A stretch of DNA of 64,000 nucleotides. Origin: Alistipes provencensis (GTDB lineage: Bacteria > Bacteroidota > Bacteroidia > Bacteroidales > Rikenellaceae). The notes below the pieces were generated by a model. That model worked only from the letters and a program-made list of their open reading frames with translations, had not been told where the DNA came from and did no database searches. The stretch lies in NCBI RefSeq assembly GCF_900083545.1, contig NZ_LT559262.1:3088324-3152323 (forward strand), in the 5' to 3' direction. Shown here piece after piece: positions 8,601 through 16,496 of this stretch (its first letter is position 1; each line of letters begins with the position of its first letter). The translations under genes were made by a program, and so were the position numbers.

Positions 8601-9448
8601 GGGCTTTCGACTCGATCTCGGATTTCTCGCGCTGCAAGTTCTTCGGCGTGGATGCCCGTGACGCCAACGGCATCACGTTCATCGAGCAGTTGATGCGCTA
8701 CGGACAGCGGTTCCAGACCGAGCAGAACAATGCCCAGCAGAGTCTGTTCGGCGGCGAGGGGCATGTGGACATTCAGCGTCCGGTGCTTCCGTCGTGTGCC
8801 GAGTGGAACCAGTTGGAGAAACTCACCAAGGAGCGCGAGATGGTGGGGCTCTACCTTTCGGCGCATCCGCTGGACGACTATAAGATCATCATCGACCACA
8901 TGTGCAAGACGCAGCTTTCGGAGCTGGAGAACCTCGACGCCATCAAGGGACAGGAGGTTGCTGTGGCGGGAATGGTCGTGAGCGTGCAGAACCTGATGAC
9001 CAAGACCGGAAAACCGTGGGGCAAGTTCAAGCTGGAGGACTACAACGGCGCGCACGAGTTCGCCCTCTTCGGCAAGGATTACGAGAATTTCCGCAAATAC
9101 CTCTTCGCGGACTATTTCCTCTTCGTCCGCGGCAAGGTGCAGCCCAAGCCCTATAACGACAAGGAGCTGGAATTCAAGATCATCTCGATGGTTCAGTTGC
9201 AGGAGATGCGCGAGACGATCAAGACGATGGTCGTGCAATTGCCCATTCAGGACGTGACCGAGACGCTGATCCGCGACCTGACGGCGAAGGTCCGGGAGTC
9301 GAAAGGTGACACGCTGCTGCGCCTGAGCCTCTACGACCGCGAGGCGCAGGTCTCGCTGAGTCTCTTCTCGAAGAGCCACAAGATAAGCCTCACGCAGTCT
9401 CTGGTCGGATATTTGGAGGAGAACCAGATACACTATTCAATCGCATAA
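5639..9448 (+). CDS. dnaE: DNA polymerase III alpha subunit
   Basis: The replicative polymerase catalytic subunit, 1269 residues from the ATG at 5639. The PHP domain opens the protein (HLHVHTQYSILDG). The polymerase core shows GVGPGRGSAAGS-type sequence and PDIDVDF, with catalytic Asp residues at about 505-509, then HACGTIIC, YRPGPMDYIPDFI and YAFNKSHA. A tandem helix-hairpin-helix (GLAAVKGVGEAA), an OB fold and a C-terminal region complete it. A charged, coiled-coil-like insertion (about residues 50-100) splits the PHP domain, giving extra length. An in-frame upstream ATG at 5567 lies before the promoter and was rejected. trxA follows 37 bases downstream. Confidence 0.97.
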   Translation: MPQFVHLHVHTQYSILDGQASIQRLVDKAMADGQPGIAVTDHGDMFGIKEFYNYVQKVKGKLKGKAAECEARIAALRDGTESVADPAGEIAKCEQQLEELRRKLAFKPIIGCEVYVARRRLHDKEGKPDQSGYHLILLAKNLKGYHNLIKIVSKAWTEGFYMRPRTDRVELEKYHEGLICCSACLAGEVPRSITANDLERADESIRWHKKVFGDDYYLELQLHKATVERANHEAYPMQLHVNKHLRELAAKHNVRMVCTNDVHFVDEDNAEAHDRLICLSTGKDLDDPKRMLYSKQEWLKTTAEMAAIFGETDPEAMATTVDICNQIECYSIDHAPIMPEFEIPREFGTEEEYRAQLTEQDLFEEFTRDENGNVVMSEEEGRKKIEKLGGYDKLYRIKFEADYLAKLTMDGAHRRYGEKLTEEQEERLRFELHIMKTMGFPGYFLIVQDFIRAAREELDVSVGPGRGSAAGSAVAYCLGITQIDPIAYDLLFERFLNPDRISLPDIDVDFDDDGRGRVLNWVTQKYGKEKVAHIITYGTMATKLAIKDVARVQKLLLSESDRLCKLVPDKIPDKKLNLQNAIDYVPELKAAEQSSDPVLRDTIRYAKMLEGNVRNTGVHACGTIICRDDITDWVPVSTADDKETGEKMLVTQYEGSVIEDTGLIKMDFLGLKTLSIIKDAVENVRLTKNIKIDIDDFTIINDPATYKLYGEGRTVGTFQFESAGMQKYLRELQPSTFEDLIAMNALYRPGPMDYIPDFIARKHGRSPIEYDIPVMEKYLKDTYGITVYQEQVMLLSRLLANFTRGESDTLRKAMGKKLKDKLDHLKPKFIEGGKKNGHDPKVLEKIWGDWEKFASYAFNKSHATCYSWVAYQTAYLKANYPSEYMAAVLSRNLTNIEQLTLYMNECKRMGISVLGPDINESMRQFSANLAGDVRFGLAAVKGVGEAAVESIIAERKANGPFKDVYDFIERVNYSLVNRKCLENLAYAGAFDSISDFSRCKFFGVDARDANGITFIEQLMRYGQRFQTEQNNAQQSLFGGEGHVDIQRPVLPSCAEWNQLEKLTKEREMVGLYLSAHPLDDYKIIIDHMCKTQLSELENLDAIKGQEVAVAGMVVSVQNLMTKTGKPWGKFKLEDYNGAHEFALFGKDYENFRKYLFADYFLFVRGKVQPKPYNDKELEFKIISMVQLQEMRETIKTMVVQLPIQDVTETLIRDLTAKVRESKGDTLLRLSLYDREAQVSLSLFSKSHKISLTQSLVGYLEENQIHYSIA

Positions 9449-9485
9449 TCGTACATACATCAATAATCAACAAAATCACAAAGCA

Positions 9486-9800
9486 ATGGCATTGGCAATC
9501 AACAAAGGCAATTTCGAAGGGCTGGTCGCAGGCGATCAGCCGGTGGTTATCGACTTCTGGGCCGAATGGTGCGGTCCCTGCCGCATGATGGCGCCCATCG
9601 TGGACGAGCTGGCAGCCGAATACGAAGGCAAGGCGGTCATCGGCAAGTGCGACGTCGAGGAGAACGACGACATCACGATGAAATACGGCGTCAGGAACAT
9701 CCCGACGATCATTTTCCTCAAAGGCGGCGAGGTCGTGGACAAGCAGGTCGGCGCCTGCTCGAAGGACGCGCTGAAAGAGAAGATCGAAAAACTGTTTTAG
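9486..9800 (+). CDS. trxA: Thioredoxin
   Basis: 104 residues, the standard length of cytoplasmic thioredoxin 1, without a signal peptide. It has the redox site WCGPC (residues 28-32) in the context VVIDFWAEWCGPCRMM and the cis-Pro motif RNIPTIIFLKGG. It reduces disulfides in ribonucleotide reductase, peroxiredoxins and other proteins. The stop codon is followed one base later by the start of the aldose-epimerase gene, so the two are translationally close. Confidence 0.97.
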   Translation: MALAINKGNFEGLVAGDQPVVIDFWAEWCGPCRMMAPIVDELAAEYEGKAVIGKCDVEENDDITMKYGVRNIPTIIFLKGGEVVDKQVGACSKDALKEKIEKLF

Positions 9801-9801
9801 G

Positions 9802-10794
9802 ATGCTGCGTACCGTCGATTACCACGGCTTGAAGGCCGTCGAGTTCTCCAAAGGAGACTACACGGCACTGCTGGTTCCGGAAATGGGTGCGAACCTCGTG
9901 CGGCTGGCCAACACACGGTTGGGCGCGGAGATTCTGCGCACGCCCGGTGCCGACGAGATCGAGGTTTTCAAGAGCCGTCCGCAGGTATTCGGACTGCCGA
10001 TCCTGTTCCCGCCCAACCGCATCGCCGACGGCCGTTACACGTTCGAAGGCCGCACCTATCAGTACCCGATCACCATTGAGAAGGAGCAGAACTACCACCA
10101 CGGAGTGCTCAAAAGCGAGGCATTCATGGTTTCGAAAGCCCGTGAGACGGCCGAGGAGGTGATGGTCGAGTGTCGTTACTACGCCAATGCGGGCAACGAC
10201 GCTGTGTTCCGCGATTTTCCGCACGAATTCAAGTGCAAGATCACCTACTGGCTCTCGGCCGACGGTCTGGAGCAGGAGGTGATGTTCTCGAACCGCAGCA
10301 AGATGCGGATGCCCGTAGGCGTAGGATTCCACACCCCGCTGTCGATCCCCTTTGCCGGAGGCGACGCCGCGGATTATGTGATGCGCGTGGCCGTCGGCGA
10401 GCAGGTCGAGCTCAGCGAGCGCAATCTCCCGACGGGCCGCAAGCTGCCGCTGTCGGAGCAGTTTTCGAAACTGCGCGAGGGCGGCCTCCGGGTCACCGGA
10501 TGCGAGCCGATCGAGGCGGGATTCACGCTGAAAGAGATCGACGTGGACGGCAAATCGTTCCGCGGGGCGCTGGTCGAGAATGTGCGCACGGGTACGCAGA
10601 TTTTCTACGAAGTGGACTCCCAGACGACCTACTGGACGATCTGGAACAATGGAGGACAGGTCCCCTACTGCTGCCCCGAGCCGCAGTCGTGGACCACGAA
10701 CGCCCCCAACCTGCCGAATCCCTCGGCCGAAGGCTTCCGGGCCATCGCTCCGGGAGAGTCGTGGCGCATGGTGTTCCACCTCTACGCGAAATAG
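9802..10794 (+). CDS. Aldose 1-epimerase family protein
   Basis: A 330-residue cytoplasmic protein of the galactose-mutarotase superfamily of beta-sandwich proteins. Family marks are the N-terminal strand ALLVPEMGANLVRL, FGLPILFPPNRIADG, the His pair in NYHHGVLKSE (general acid region) and the downstream GVGFHTPLSIPF and E-P-Q-S-W segments. It is closer to the unspecific aldose-1-epimerase or hexose-6-phosphate-epimerase-like branch than to a dedicated GalM, so the sugar substrate is open. It starts one base after the trxA stop and ends at a strong terminator. Confidence 0.85.
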   Translation: MLRTVDYHGLKAVEFSKGDYTALLVPEMGANLVRLANTRLGAEILRTPGADEIEVFKSRPQVFGLPILFPPNRIADGRYTFEGRTYQYPITIEKEQNYHHGVLKSEAFMVSKARETAEEVMVECRYYANAGNDAVFRDFPHEFKCKITYWLSADGLEQEVMFSNRSKMRMPVGVGFHTPLSIPFAGGDAADYVMRVAVGEQVELSERNLPTGRKLPLSEQFSKLREGGLRVTGCEPIEAGFTLKEIDVDGKSFRGALVENVRTGTQIFYEVDSQTTYWTIWNNGGQVPYCCPEPQSWTTNAPNLPNPSAEGFRAIAPGESWRMVFHLYAK

Positions 10795-10801
10795 GTTGAC
10801 A

Positions 10802-10832
10802 AAAAAGGGGAGCGGTTACCGCTCCCCTTTTT
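10802..10832. terminator. Strong bidirectional terminator
   Basis: AAAAAGGGGAGCGGT and its near-perfect complement ACCGCTCCCCTTTTT meet at a single T. It serves the plus-strand epimerase gene and the minus-strand nitroreductase gene, whose stop is four bases away. Confidence 0.92.
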
Positions 10833-10835
10833 GTT

Positions 10836-11363
10836 TCAGAATTTCTCGTAGAACACCGTCTCGTCCAGCGGCTTGCGCAGCGTGTCGTGGCGGTCGGGAT
10901 CGGCCGGAGTGCCATCGCCGTAACCGATCAGCAGAATGTTCACGGGCTCGACGTGCGGGGGCAACGCAAACTCCTCGCGCACGGCTTCGGGCTTGAACAT
11001 GCAGATCCACAGCGTATCGAGACCCAGCGACGTGGCGGCGAGCATCATGTGGTCGGTGACGATCGAGGCGTCGATGTCGCCGATCACCTTGCTGTCGTAT
11101 TTACGGGTCCACGCCTCGGAGGTGTCGGCGCAGACGATGATGGCCAGCGGAGCTCCGAAATCGCGCGTGCAGCGTGCAAGGCGTTCCATCCCCTCTTTCG
11201 ACTGCACGACCACCAGCCGCTGGGGCTGCCGGTTGGCGCCCGTGGGGGCAACGCGCCCTGCTTCGAGGATTTGGGCCAGTTTCTCCGGCTCCACTTGCTT
11301 GTCAAAATATTTGCGGCAGGCGTACCGCTTTTTCGCCAGTTTCAGAAAATCGAAAGTTTCCAT
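10836..11363 (-). CDS. Nitroreductase family protein (FMN-dependent)
   Basis: 175 residues from the ATG at 11363, which gives the usual N-terminus METFDFLKLAKKRYACRKYFDK (R-R/R-S-x-R-x-F-type flavin-binding motif). Further marks are the conserved AGRVAPTGANRQPQR and the C-terminal LLIGYGDGTPADPDRHD. Such enzymes bind FMN as dimers and reduce nitroaromatics or quinones with NAD(P)H. The longer open frame reaching 11483 runs through the promoter and was rejected. The mRNA leader is about 85 bases and contains a REP-like hairpin. Confidence 0.88.
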   Translation of the reverse strand: METFDFLKLAKKRYACRKYFDKQVEPEKLAQILEAGRVAPTGANRQPQRLVVVQSKEGMERLARCTRDFGAPLAIIVCADTSEAWTRKYDSKVIGDIDASIVTDHMMLAATSLGLDTLWICMFKPEAVREEFALPPHVEPVNILLIGYGDGTPADPDRHDTLRKPLDETVFYEKF

Positions 11364-11424
11364 TGCAGATAAATTTATTTCACGCCGGATGCGCAGACTG
11401 GATTCCGATCCCCGGGACTGTCCT

Positions 11425-11451
11425 GCGCCCGGAAACCGGCGTTTTACACCG
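11425..11451 (-). repeat. REP-like hairpin element, minus orientation, in the nitroreductase leader
   Basis: Read on the minus strand: CGGTGTAAAACGCCGG (one G-T pair in the stem) followed by TTTCCGGGC; further down is ATCGGAATCC, which also follows the copy at 27850. It is a more diverged family member, lying between the nitroreductase -7 box and its start codon. Confidence 0.5.
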
Positions 11452-11452
11452 A

Positions 11453-11460
11453 CAAATATA
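11453..11460 (-). promoter_or_regulatory. -7 promoter box of the nitroreductase gene (TATATTTG)
   Basis: Exact TAnnTTTG match on the minus strand, about 90 bases before the start codon. Confidence 0.6.
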
Positions 11461-11595
11461 ATAAAAAGCATACCGATGTGCAAGGGATCGCCCGGTTTTG
11501 GCAGTTCCGGCTGACAGAATGGCAGAAAAAAATCGCTGGCACACCGTTTGATGACTGTATCGTTGGAAAATCAATAAAACAACAACGATAAGACT

Positions 11596-13656
11596 ATGAA
11601 AAACGGAAAAATCGGAGTCACGACGGAGAACATCTTTCCCGTCATCAAGAAATTCCTCTATTCGGAGCATGAAATCTTCCTGCGCGAGCTGATCTCGAAC
11701 GCCGTGGATGCCACCCAGAAGCTGAAAACCCTCTCGTCGATCGGCGAAATGAAGGGCGATCTGGGCGACCTGACCATCCATGTGGCCGCGGACAAGGAGA
11801 AGAAGACGCTGACCGTGACGGACCGCGGTGTGGGCATGACGGCCGAGGAGGTGGACAAGTACATCAACCAGATTGCCTTCTCGGGTGCCGAGGAGTTCAT
11901 GGAGAAGTATAAGAATCAGGCCATCATCGGCCACTTCGGACTGGGATTCTACTCGGCGTTCATGGTGTCGGACAAGGTCGAGATATTCACCAAATCGTTC
12001 CGCGAGGGGGCCAAGACCGTGCATTGGAGCTGCACCGGAACCCCCGAGTTCGAGATGGAGGAGACCGACGAGGCCCGCGACCGCGGCACGACCATCGTGC
12101 TGCACCTCTCGGAAGATGCGCTGGAGTATGCCGAGGAGTCGAAAGTCAGCGAACTGCTGAAGAAATACTGCCGCTTCCTGCCCGTTCCGATCGCTTTCGG
12201 CAAGGTCAAGGAGTGGAAGGACGGCAAGTACGTCGACACGGACAAGGACAACATCGTCAACAACATCGAGCCGCTGTGGACCCGCAAGCCCGCGGACATC
12301 ACCGAGGAGCAGTACAAGGAGTTCTACCACGAACTGTACCCGATGGGCGACGAGCCGCTGTTCTCGATCCACCTGAACATCGACTACCCGTTCCACCTGA
12401 CGGGCATCCTCTATTTCCCGAAGATCCGCAACAACTTCGAGATTCAGAAGAACAAGATCCAGCTCTATTCGAATCAGGTTTATGTGACGGATCAGGTCGA
12501 GGGCATCGTGCCGGAGTACCTGACGCTGCTGCACGGCGTGATCGACTCGCCGGACATTCCGCTGAACGTCTCGCGCAGCTACCTGCAGAGCGATTCCAAC
12601 GTGAAGAAGATTTCGAGCTACATCACCCGCAAGGTCGCAGACCGCTTGCAGGAGTTGTTCAACACCATGCGTGCGGACTACGAATCGAAATGGGACGACC
12701 TGAAGGTCTTCATCCAGTACGGCATCCTCACCGACGAGAAATTCGCCGAGAAAGCCGCCGGTTTCATGCTCTGGAAGAACACCGAGGGCCAGTATTTCAC
12801 CCCGAAGGAGTACACCGAGAAGGTGAAGGAGAACCAGACCGACAAGAACAAGACCGTGGTGTTCCTCTATGTGGACGACCCCGTGGCGAAATACACCTCG
12901 CTGGAGGCCGCCAAGGCCAAGGGTTACGACGTGCTGGTGATGGACGGCCAGTTGGACAACCACTACGTCAACTGGTATGAGTCGAAGGAGAAGGAGACGC
13001 GGTTCGTGCGTGTGGACAGCGACGTCGTCGACAAACTCATCCAGAAGGAGGAGAACGTCAAGATGTCGCTCACCGAGGCGCAGCAGGAGGTGCTGGAGCC
13101 CGTGTTCGAGAGCCAGATGCCCAAGGACGACAAGATTCACTACAACATTTCGTTCGAGGCGATGTCGCCCGACGAGGCGCCGGTGGTCATCACCCAGAAC
13201 GAGTTCATGCGCCGCATGAAGGAGATGGCCGCGATGGGCGGCGGGGGCATGAGCCAGTTCTACGGCCAGATGCCCGACAACTTCACCATCGCGGTGAACG
13301 GCAACCACCCTATCGTCATCGACATCCTCGCCGATGTGGAGAAAGCCTACGGCGACAAGCTGCGGACCGTCACCAAGAAGATCGACGCCGCGGTGGCCGA
13401 GGAGAAGCGTTTCGACGAGGTCGTGAAAGGCAAGAAGGAGGAGGAGCTGACGCCCGAGGAGAAATCCACCCGCGAGGAGCTGTCGAAGAAGATCGTCTCC
13501 CTGCGCGACGAGCGCAACGAGCGTCTGCGCGAGATCGGCGGCGAGAACCGCCTTGTCAAGCAGATCATCGACTTGGCGCTGCTCACCAACGGCATGCTGA
13601 AAGGCAAGAACCTCACGGATTTCATCCAGCGGTCGATCTCGCTGATCGAGAAATAG
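11596..13656 (+). CDS. htpG: Molecular chaperone HtpG (Hsp90 family)
   Basis: 686 residues, close to the longer Bacteroidota HtpG proteins. The GHKL ATPase domain is at the N-terminus: RELISNAVDA with the catalytic Glu, TDRGVGMT, and the lid motif GHFGLGFYSAFMV. The middle domain shows the client and gamma-phosphate-contacting segment PLNVSRSYLQ, followed by a C-terminal dimerisation domain (from about residue 500) rich in Glu and Lys. The cytosolic dimer uses ATP to remodel client proteins. It is divergent from the nitroreductase gene and ends at a clear terminator. Confidence 0.97.
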   Translation: MKNGKIGVTTENIFPVIKKFLYSEHEIFLRELISNAVDATQKLKTLSSIGEMKGDLGDLTIHVAADKEKKTLTVTDRGVGMTAEEVDKYINQIAFSGAEEFMEKYKNQAIIGHFGLGFYSAFMVSDKVEIFTKSFREGAKTVHWSCTGTPEFEMEETDEARDRGTTIVLHLSEDALEYAEESKVSELLKKYCRFLPVPIAFGKVKEWKDGKYVDTDKDNIVNNIEPLWTRKPADITEEQYKEFYHELYPMGDEPLFSIHLNIDYPFHLTGILYFPKIRNNFEIQKNKIQLYSNQVYVTDQVEGIVPEYLTLLHGVIDSPDIPLNVSRSYLQSDSNVKKISSYITRKVADRLQELFNTMRADYESKWDDLKVFIQYGILTDEKFAEKAAGFMLWKNTEGQYFTPKEYTEKVKENQTDKNKTVVFLYVDDPVAKYTSLEAAKAKGYDVLVMDGQLDNHYVNWYESKEKETRFVRVDSDVVDKLIQKEENVKMSLTEAQQEVLEPVFESQMPKDDKIHYNISFEAMSPDEAPVVITQNEFMRRMKEMAAMGGGGMSQFYGQMPDNFTIAVNGNHPIVIDILADVEKAYGDKLRTVTKKIDAAVAEEKRFDEVVKGKKEEELTPEEKSTREELSKKIVSLRDERNERLREIGGENRLVKQIIDLALLTNGMLKGKNLTDFIQRSISLIEK

Positions 13657-13672
13657 GATCGCCCCGTCAATG

Positions 13673-13706
13673 CAGAGCGACCGCCTCTTTCGGGGCGGTC
13701 GCTCTG
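13673..13706. terminator. Terminator hairpin shared by htpG and the ABC-F gene
   Basis: CAGAGCGACCGCC / GGCGGTCGCTCTG with an 8-base loop; T-rich on the plus side. It lies between two convergent genes. Confidence 0.8.
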
Positions 13707-13722
13707 TGTTTACGACGGATCG

Positions 13723-15363
13723 TCAGACCTTTCGGCGTTCGATCTCGCTGATGTTGTCGATCTTCTTTTTGCGGAGGAAACCGTAGACACCGTCGAGGTG
13801 TTCGGTGACGCGGCCGTGGGAAAATTCGTAAATCTTGTGCGTCAGTCCGTCGAGGAAGTCGCGGTCGTGGGAGACGACGATGAGCGTCCCGTCGAAGGCG
13901 GTCAGCGCCTCCTTGAGAATCTCCTTGGTCTTCAGGTCGAGGTGGTTCGTCGGCTCGTCGAGGATCAGCAGGTTGACCGGCTCCAGCAGCAGTTTAATCA
14001 TCGCCAGTCGGGTGCGTTCGCCGCCCGAGAGCACCTTGACCAGCTTTTCGCTGGCCTCTTTGCCGAACATGAAGGCCCCGAGGATGTCGCGGATGCGGGT
14101 CCGGATGTCGCCCACGGCGATGTCGTCGATGGTCTTGAAGACGGTGATCGTCTCATCGAGCCCCGACGCCTCGTTCTGCGCGAAATAGCCGATCCTGACA
14201 TTGTGACCTATCTGTATCGACCCCTCGAAGTCGATCTGCCGCATAATGGCCTTGACCATCGTGGATTTACCCTCGCCGTTGCGTCCCACGAAAGCCACCT
14301 TGTCGCCGCGTTCGATGGTGATCGACACGTCGCTGAAAACCCGGTGGTCGCCATACGCCTTGCCCACCTCGGTGGCAATGACCGGATAAGCCCCCGAGCG
14401 CGGAGCGGGCGGGAAACGGAGGTTCAGGGCCGACGTGTCCTCCTCGTCCACCTCGATGATGTCCAGTTTTTCGAGCATCCGCACGCGCGACTGCACCTGA
14501 TTGGTTTTCGAGTAGGTGCCCTTGAACCGCTCGATGAACTCCCGGTTCTCGGCGATCATCTTCTGCTGGTTTTCGTAGGCCGCCTGCTGCTGTTCGCGGC
14601 GCTCCTTGCGCAGTTCGAGGTAGTGCGAATAGTTGACCTTGTAGTCGTAGATGCGCCCGCGCATAATCTCGATCGTGCGCGTGGTGATGTGGTCCACGAA
14701 AGCCTTGTCATGGGAAATGACCATCACGGCCTTGGCATTGTTCATCAGGAAATCCTCCAGCCACTCGATCGACTCGATATCGAGGTGGTTCGTCGGCTCG
14801 TCCAGCAACAGCAGGTCGGGCTTCTGCAACAGCAGTTTGGCCAGCTCGATGCGCATGCGCCATCCGCCCGAGAACTCGGAGGTCTGCCGCGTGAAGTCCG
14901 AGCGTTCGAAGCCCAGTCCCAGCAGGATACGTTCGACGTCCTCCTGATAGTTGGTGAGGTCCACGGCATAGAATTTCTCGGAAATGGCCGTCACTTCCTC
15001 GATAAGCCGCATGTACGATTCGCTTTCGTAGTCGGTGCGGGTCGTAAGCTGTTCGTTGAGCGACGCGATCCGCCGTTCGATTTCGAACAGGTGTTCGAAA
15101 GCCCGCGAAGCCTCCTCGACGAGCGTCCGGCCGTCCTCCACGGTCAAGTGCTGAGGCAGGTAGCCCACTTTGCCGCCCTCGCCGATGGTCACCCGGCCGC
15201 GCGTGGCCGAACGTACCCCGGCGATGATCTTCAGCAAGGTCGACTTGCCGGCGCCGTTCTTACCCATCAGGGCGATCCGGTCCTTGTCGCCGATGGTGAA
15301 GGAGATGTCTTTGAAAAGCGTCGTGCCGCTGAACTCTACGGTCAGGGAGTCTATTGAAATCAT
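13723..15363 (-). CDS. ABC-F family ATP-binding protein
   Basis: 546 residues with two ABC nucleotide-binding domains and no membrane segments. Domain 1 has Walker A GKNGAGKST, signature SGGWRM and Walker B LLLLDEPTNHLD; domain 2 has GRNGEGKST, LSGGERTR and LLILDEPTNHLD. The charged linker between them (about residues 245-330) is the interdomain arm that reaches the ribosome in ABC-F translation factors. It is of the general EttA/YbiT/Uup type; an antibiotic-resistance role cannot be claimed from sequence. It has its own promoter and is convergent with htpG. Confidence 0.93.
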   Translation of the reverse strand: MISIDSLTVEFSGTTLFKDISFTIGDKDRIALMGKNGAGKSTLLKIIAGVRSATRGRVTIGEGGKVGYLPQHLTVEDGRTLVEEASRAFEHLFEIERRIASLNEQLTTRTDYESESYMRLIEEVTAISEKFYAVDLTNYQEDVERILLGLGFERSDFTRQTSEFSGGWRMRIELAKLLLQKPDLLLLDEPTNHLDIESIEWLEDFLMNNAKAVMVISHDKAFVDHITTRTIEIMRGRIYDYKVNYSHYLELRKERREQQQAAYENQQKMIAENREFIERFKGTYSKTNQVQSRVRMLEKLDIIEVDEEDTSALNLRFPPAPRSGAYPVIATEVGKAYGDHRVFSDVSITIERGDKVAFVGRNGEGKSTMVKAIMRQIDFEGSIQIGHNVRIGYFAQNEASGLDETITVFKTIDDIAVGDIRTRIRDILGAFMFGKEASEKLVKVLSGGERTRLAMIKLLLEPVNLLILDEPTNHLDLKTKEILKEALTAFDGTLIVVSHDRDFLDGLTHKIYEFSHGRVTEHLDGVYGFLRKKKIDNISEIERRKV

Positions 15364-15384
15364 ATGTTATTGCAGATTGAGCGG

Positions 15385-15392
15385 CAAAGATA
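15385..15392 (-). promoter_or_regulatory. -7 promoter box of the ABC-F gene (TATCTTTG)
   Basis: Exact match on the minus strand, followed by C, 21 bases before the start codon; it separates this gene from the thioesterase upstream. Confidence 0.7.
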
Positions 15393-15440
15393 CGAATAAG
15401 CGAGGGCAATGTCAAGTTTACTTGAACATTGCCGAGCGTC

Positions 15441-15851
15441 CTATTCGGTCCAGTCCTTTCGGATCAGGTCGAGGAACCACTCGGGACAGCGGCAGGGACG
15501 GCGCGAATCGCTGTGGATGAATCCCAACTGGGTCATGCCCGTGTTCAGCAGGTCGCCCTGCTCGTTGAAAATCTCGTAGTAGAAGTTGATGCGCGTCGAA
15601 GGTATCTCCCGCAACGAAATGCGCACCGTGAGCAGCTCGTCGAAATAGGCCGGCTTGCGGTATTTGGACTGCACTTCGAGAATCGGCATCATGATACCCC
15701 GCCGCTCGACTTCGGCGAACGACATGCCCAGCGCGCGCAGGAATTCGCTGCGGGCGGCTTCGTAGTAACAAATGTAGTTCGAATGGTGGCAGATGGCCAT
15801 CTGGTCGGTATGCTTGTACCACACCCGTATCTGACAATCGTGGCTTAACAT
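15441..15851 (-). CDS. Acyl-CoA thioesterase, hotdog fold (YbgC/4HBT type)
   Basis: 136 residues forming one 4-hydroxybenzoyl-CoA-thioesterase-type hotdog domain. The diagnostic segment is HTDQMAICHHSNYICYYEAAR, carrying the catalytic Asp, with FLRALG after it. Such proteins hydrolyse acyl-CoA or acyl-ACP thioesters; the natural substrate is unknown. It is probably the last gene of the operon running down from dnaN, 54 bases after the ribF stop. Confidence 0.85.
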   Translation of the reverse strand: MLSHDCQIRVWYKHTDQMAICHHSNYICYYEAARSEFLRALGMSFAEVERRGIMMPILEVQSKYRKPAYFDELLTVRISLREIPSTRINFYYEIFNEQGDLLNTGMTQLGFIHSDSRRPCRCPEWFLDLIRKDWTE

Positions 15852-15903
15852 GTTTTCCTTATTTATTTGTTTTCAGTTTGGCAACGCAGGTCAGGATCAA
15901 TCG

Positions 15904-15943
15904 CCCTAAAGCCCGCTTTTTAAGCGGACGCCTCTTAGACGGG
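15904..15943 (-). repeat. REP-like element with two hairpins at the end of ribF
   Basis: Read on the minus strand: CCCGTCTAAGAGGCG, then CCGCTTAAAAAGCGG, then GCTTTAGGG. Both loops and the tail match the family elsewhere in the window. The element overlaps the coding sequence: the TAG in its TTTAGGG tail is the ribF stop codon. Confidence 0.75.
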
Positions 15944-16496
15944 CGGCTTCCTCGGTCTTTCCCTCCTCCAGCAGCCGGCGGATCAGCGTCGAGCTGACGC
16001 GCACGCCGTCGACCGTGCACGGCTCCACCTTCACAACCCTCAGCCGCCCCGTCGCCGCGAATGCGTCACAATCAACCCGGTCGTGGCCGAAGCGGTGGTT
16101 GTAACCCGCGACGAGCGTCTCGGCGCCGACCTTTCCGATCAGGTACTCCTCGACGAACTCCGCACCCGTCAGGGCGCTGAAAGCCCGGTCGAAAGGAATG
16201 ACGATCACATTGTCGACACCCAGATCGCCTAACAGCGCGATCTTCTCGTCGAGGGTCGTCAGCAGCCGCAGGCCCTCTCCCCTGCCGAGCGTGATGCGCG
16301 GATGCGGCTCGAAAGTCAGCACGATGCTCTCGCCTCCTGCGGCGCGGGCCTCGGCGACGAGCCGTTCGATCAGCGCCCGGTGCCCCCGGTGCACGCCGTC
16401 GTAGGAACCGACGGTCACGGCCGGCCGGACGAAGCGCGGAAGCGCGTCGAAACCGTGAAATACCCGTATGCCGTTTCGCTGTTTCGTTTCAGGCAT
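15906..16496 (-). CDS. RibF-like FAD synthetase (FMN adenylyltransferase domain only)
   Basis: 196 residues covering only the N-terminal half of bifunctional RibF. The nucleotidyltransferase signature is present (VGSYDGVHRGHRALI), as are VLTFEPHP, GYNHRFGHDR and VSSTLIRRLLEEG. The riboflavin-kinase domain that normally follows (full RibF is about 310 residues) is missing: the frame ends exactly where that domain should begin, inside a REP-like element that encodes about the last ten residues. It may therefore make FAD from FMN but not FMN from riboflavin. Its ATG overlaps the rex stop by 8 bases, indicating translational coupling. Confidence 0.82.
   Translation of the reverse strand: MPETKQRNGIRVFHGFDALPRFVRPAVTVGSYDGVHRGHRALIERLVAEARAAGGESIVLTFEPHPRITLGRGEGLRLLTTLDEKIALLGDLGVDNVIVIPFDRAFSALTGAEFVEEYLIGKVGAETLVAGYNHRFGHDRVDCDAFAATGRLRVVKVEPCTVDGVRVSSTLIRRLLEEGKTEEAARLRGVRLKSGL

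Noticed and set aside
7325..9433. 702-residue open frame opposite dnaE
   Set aside because: Shadow of the GC-rich dnaE reading frame: composition is dominated by Leu, Val, His, Asp and Arg, and no motif is present.
11380..13308. 642-residue minus-strand open frame opposite htpG
   Set aside because: Antisense shadow of htpG; the htpG motifs on the plus strand are decisive.
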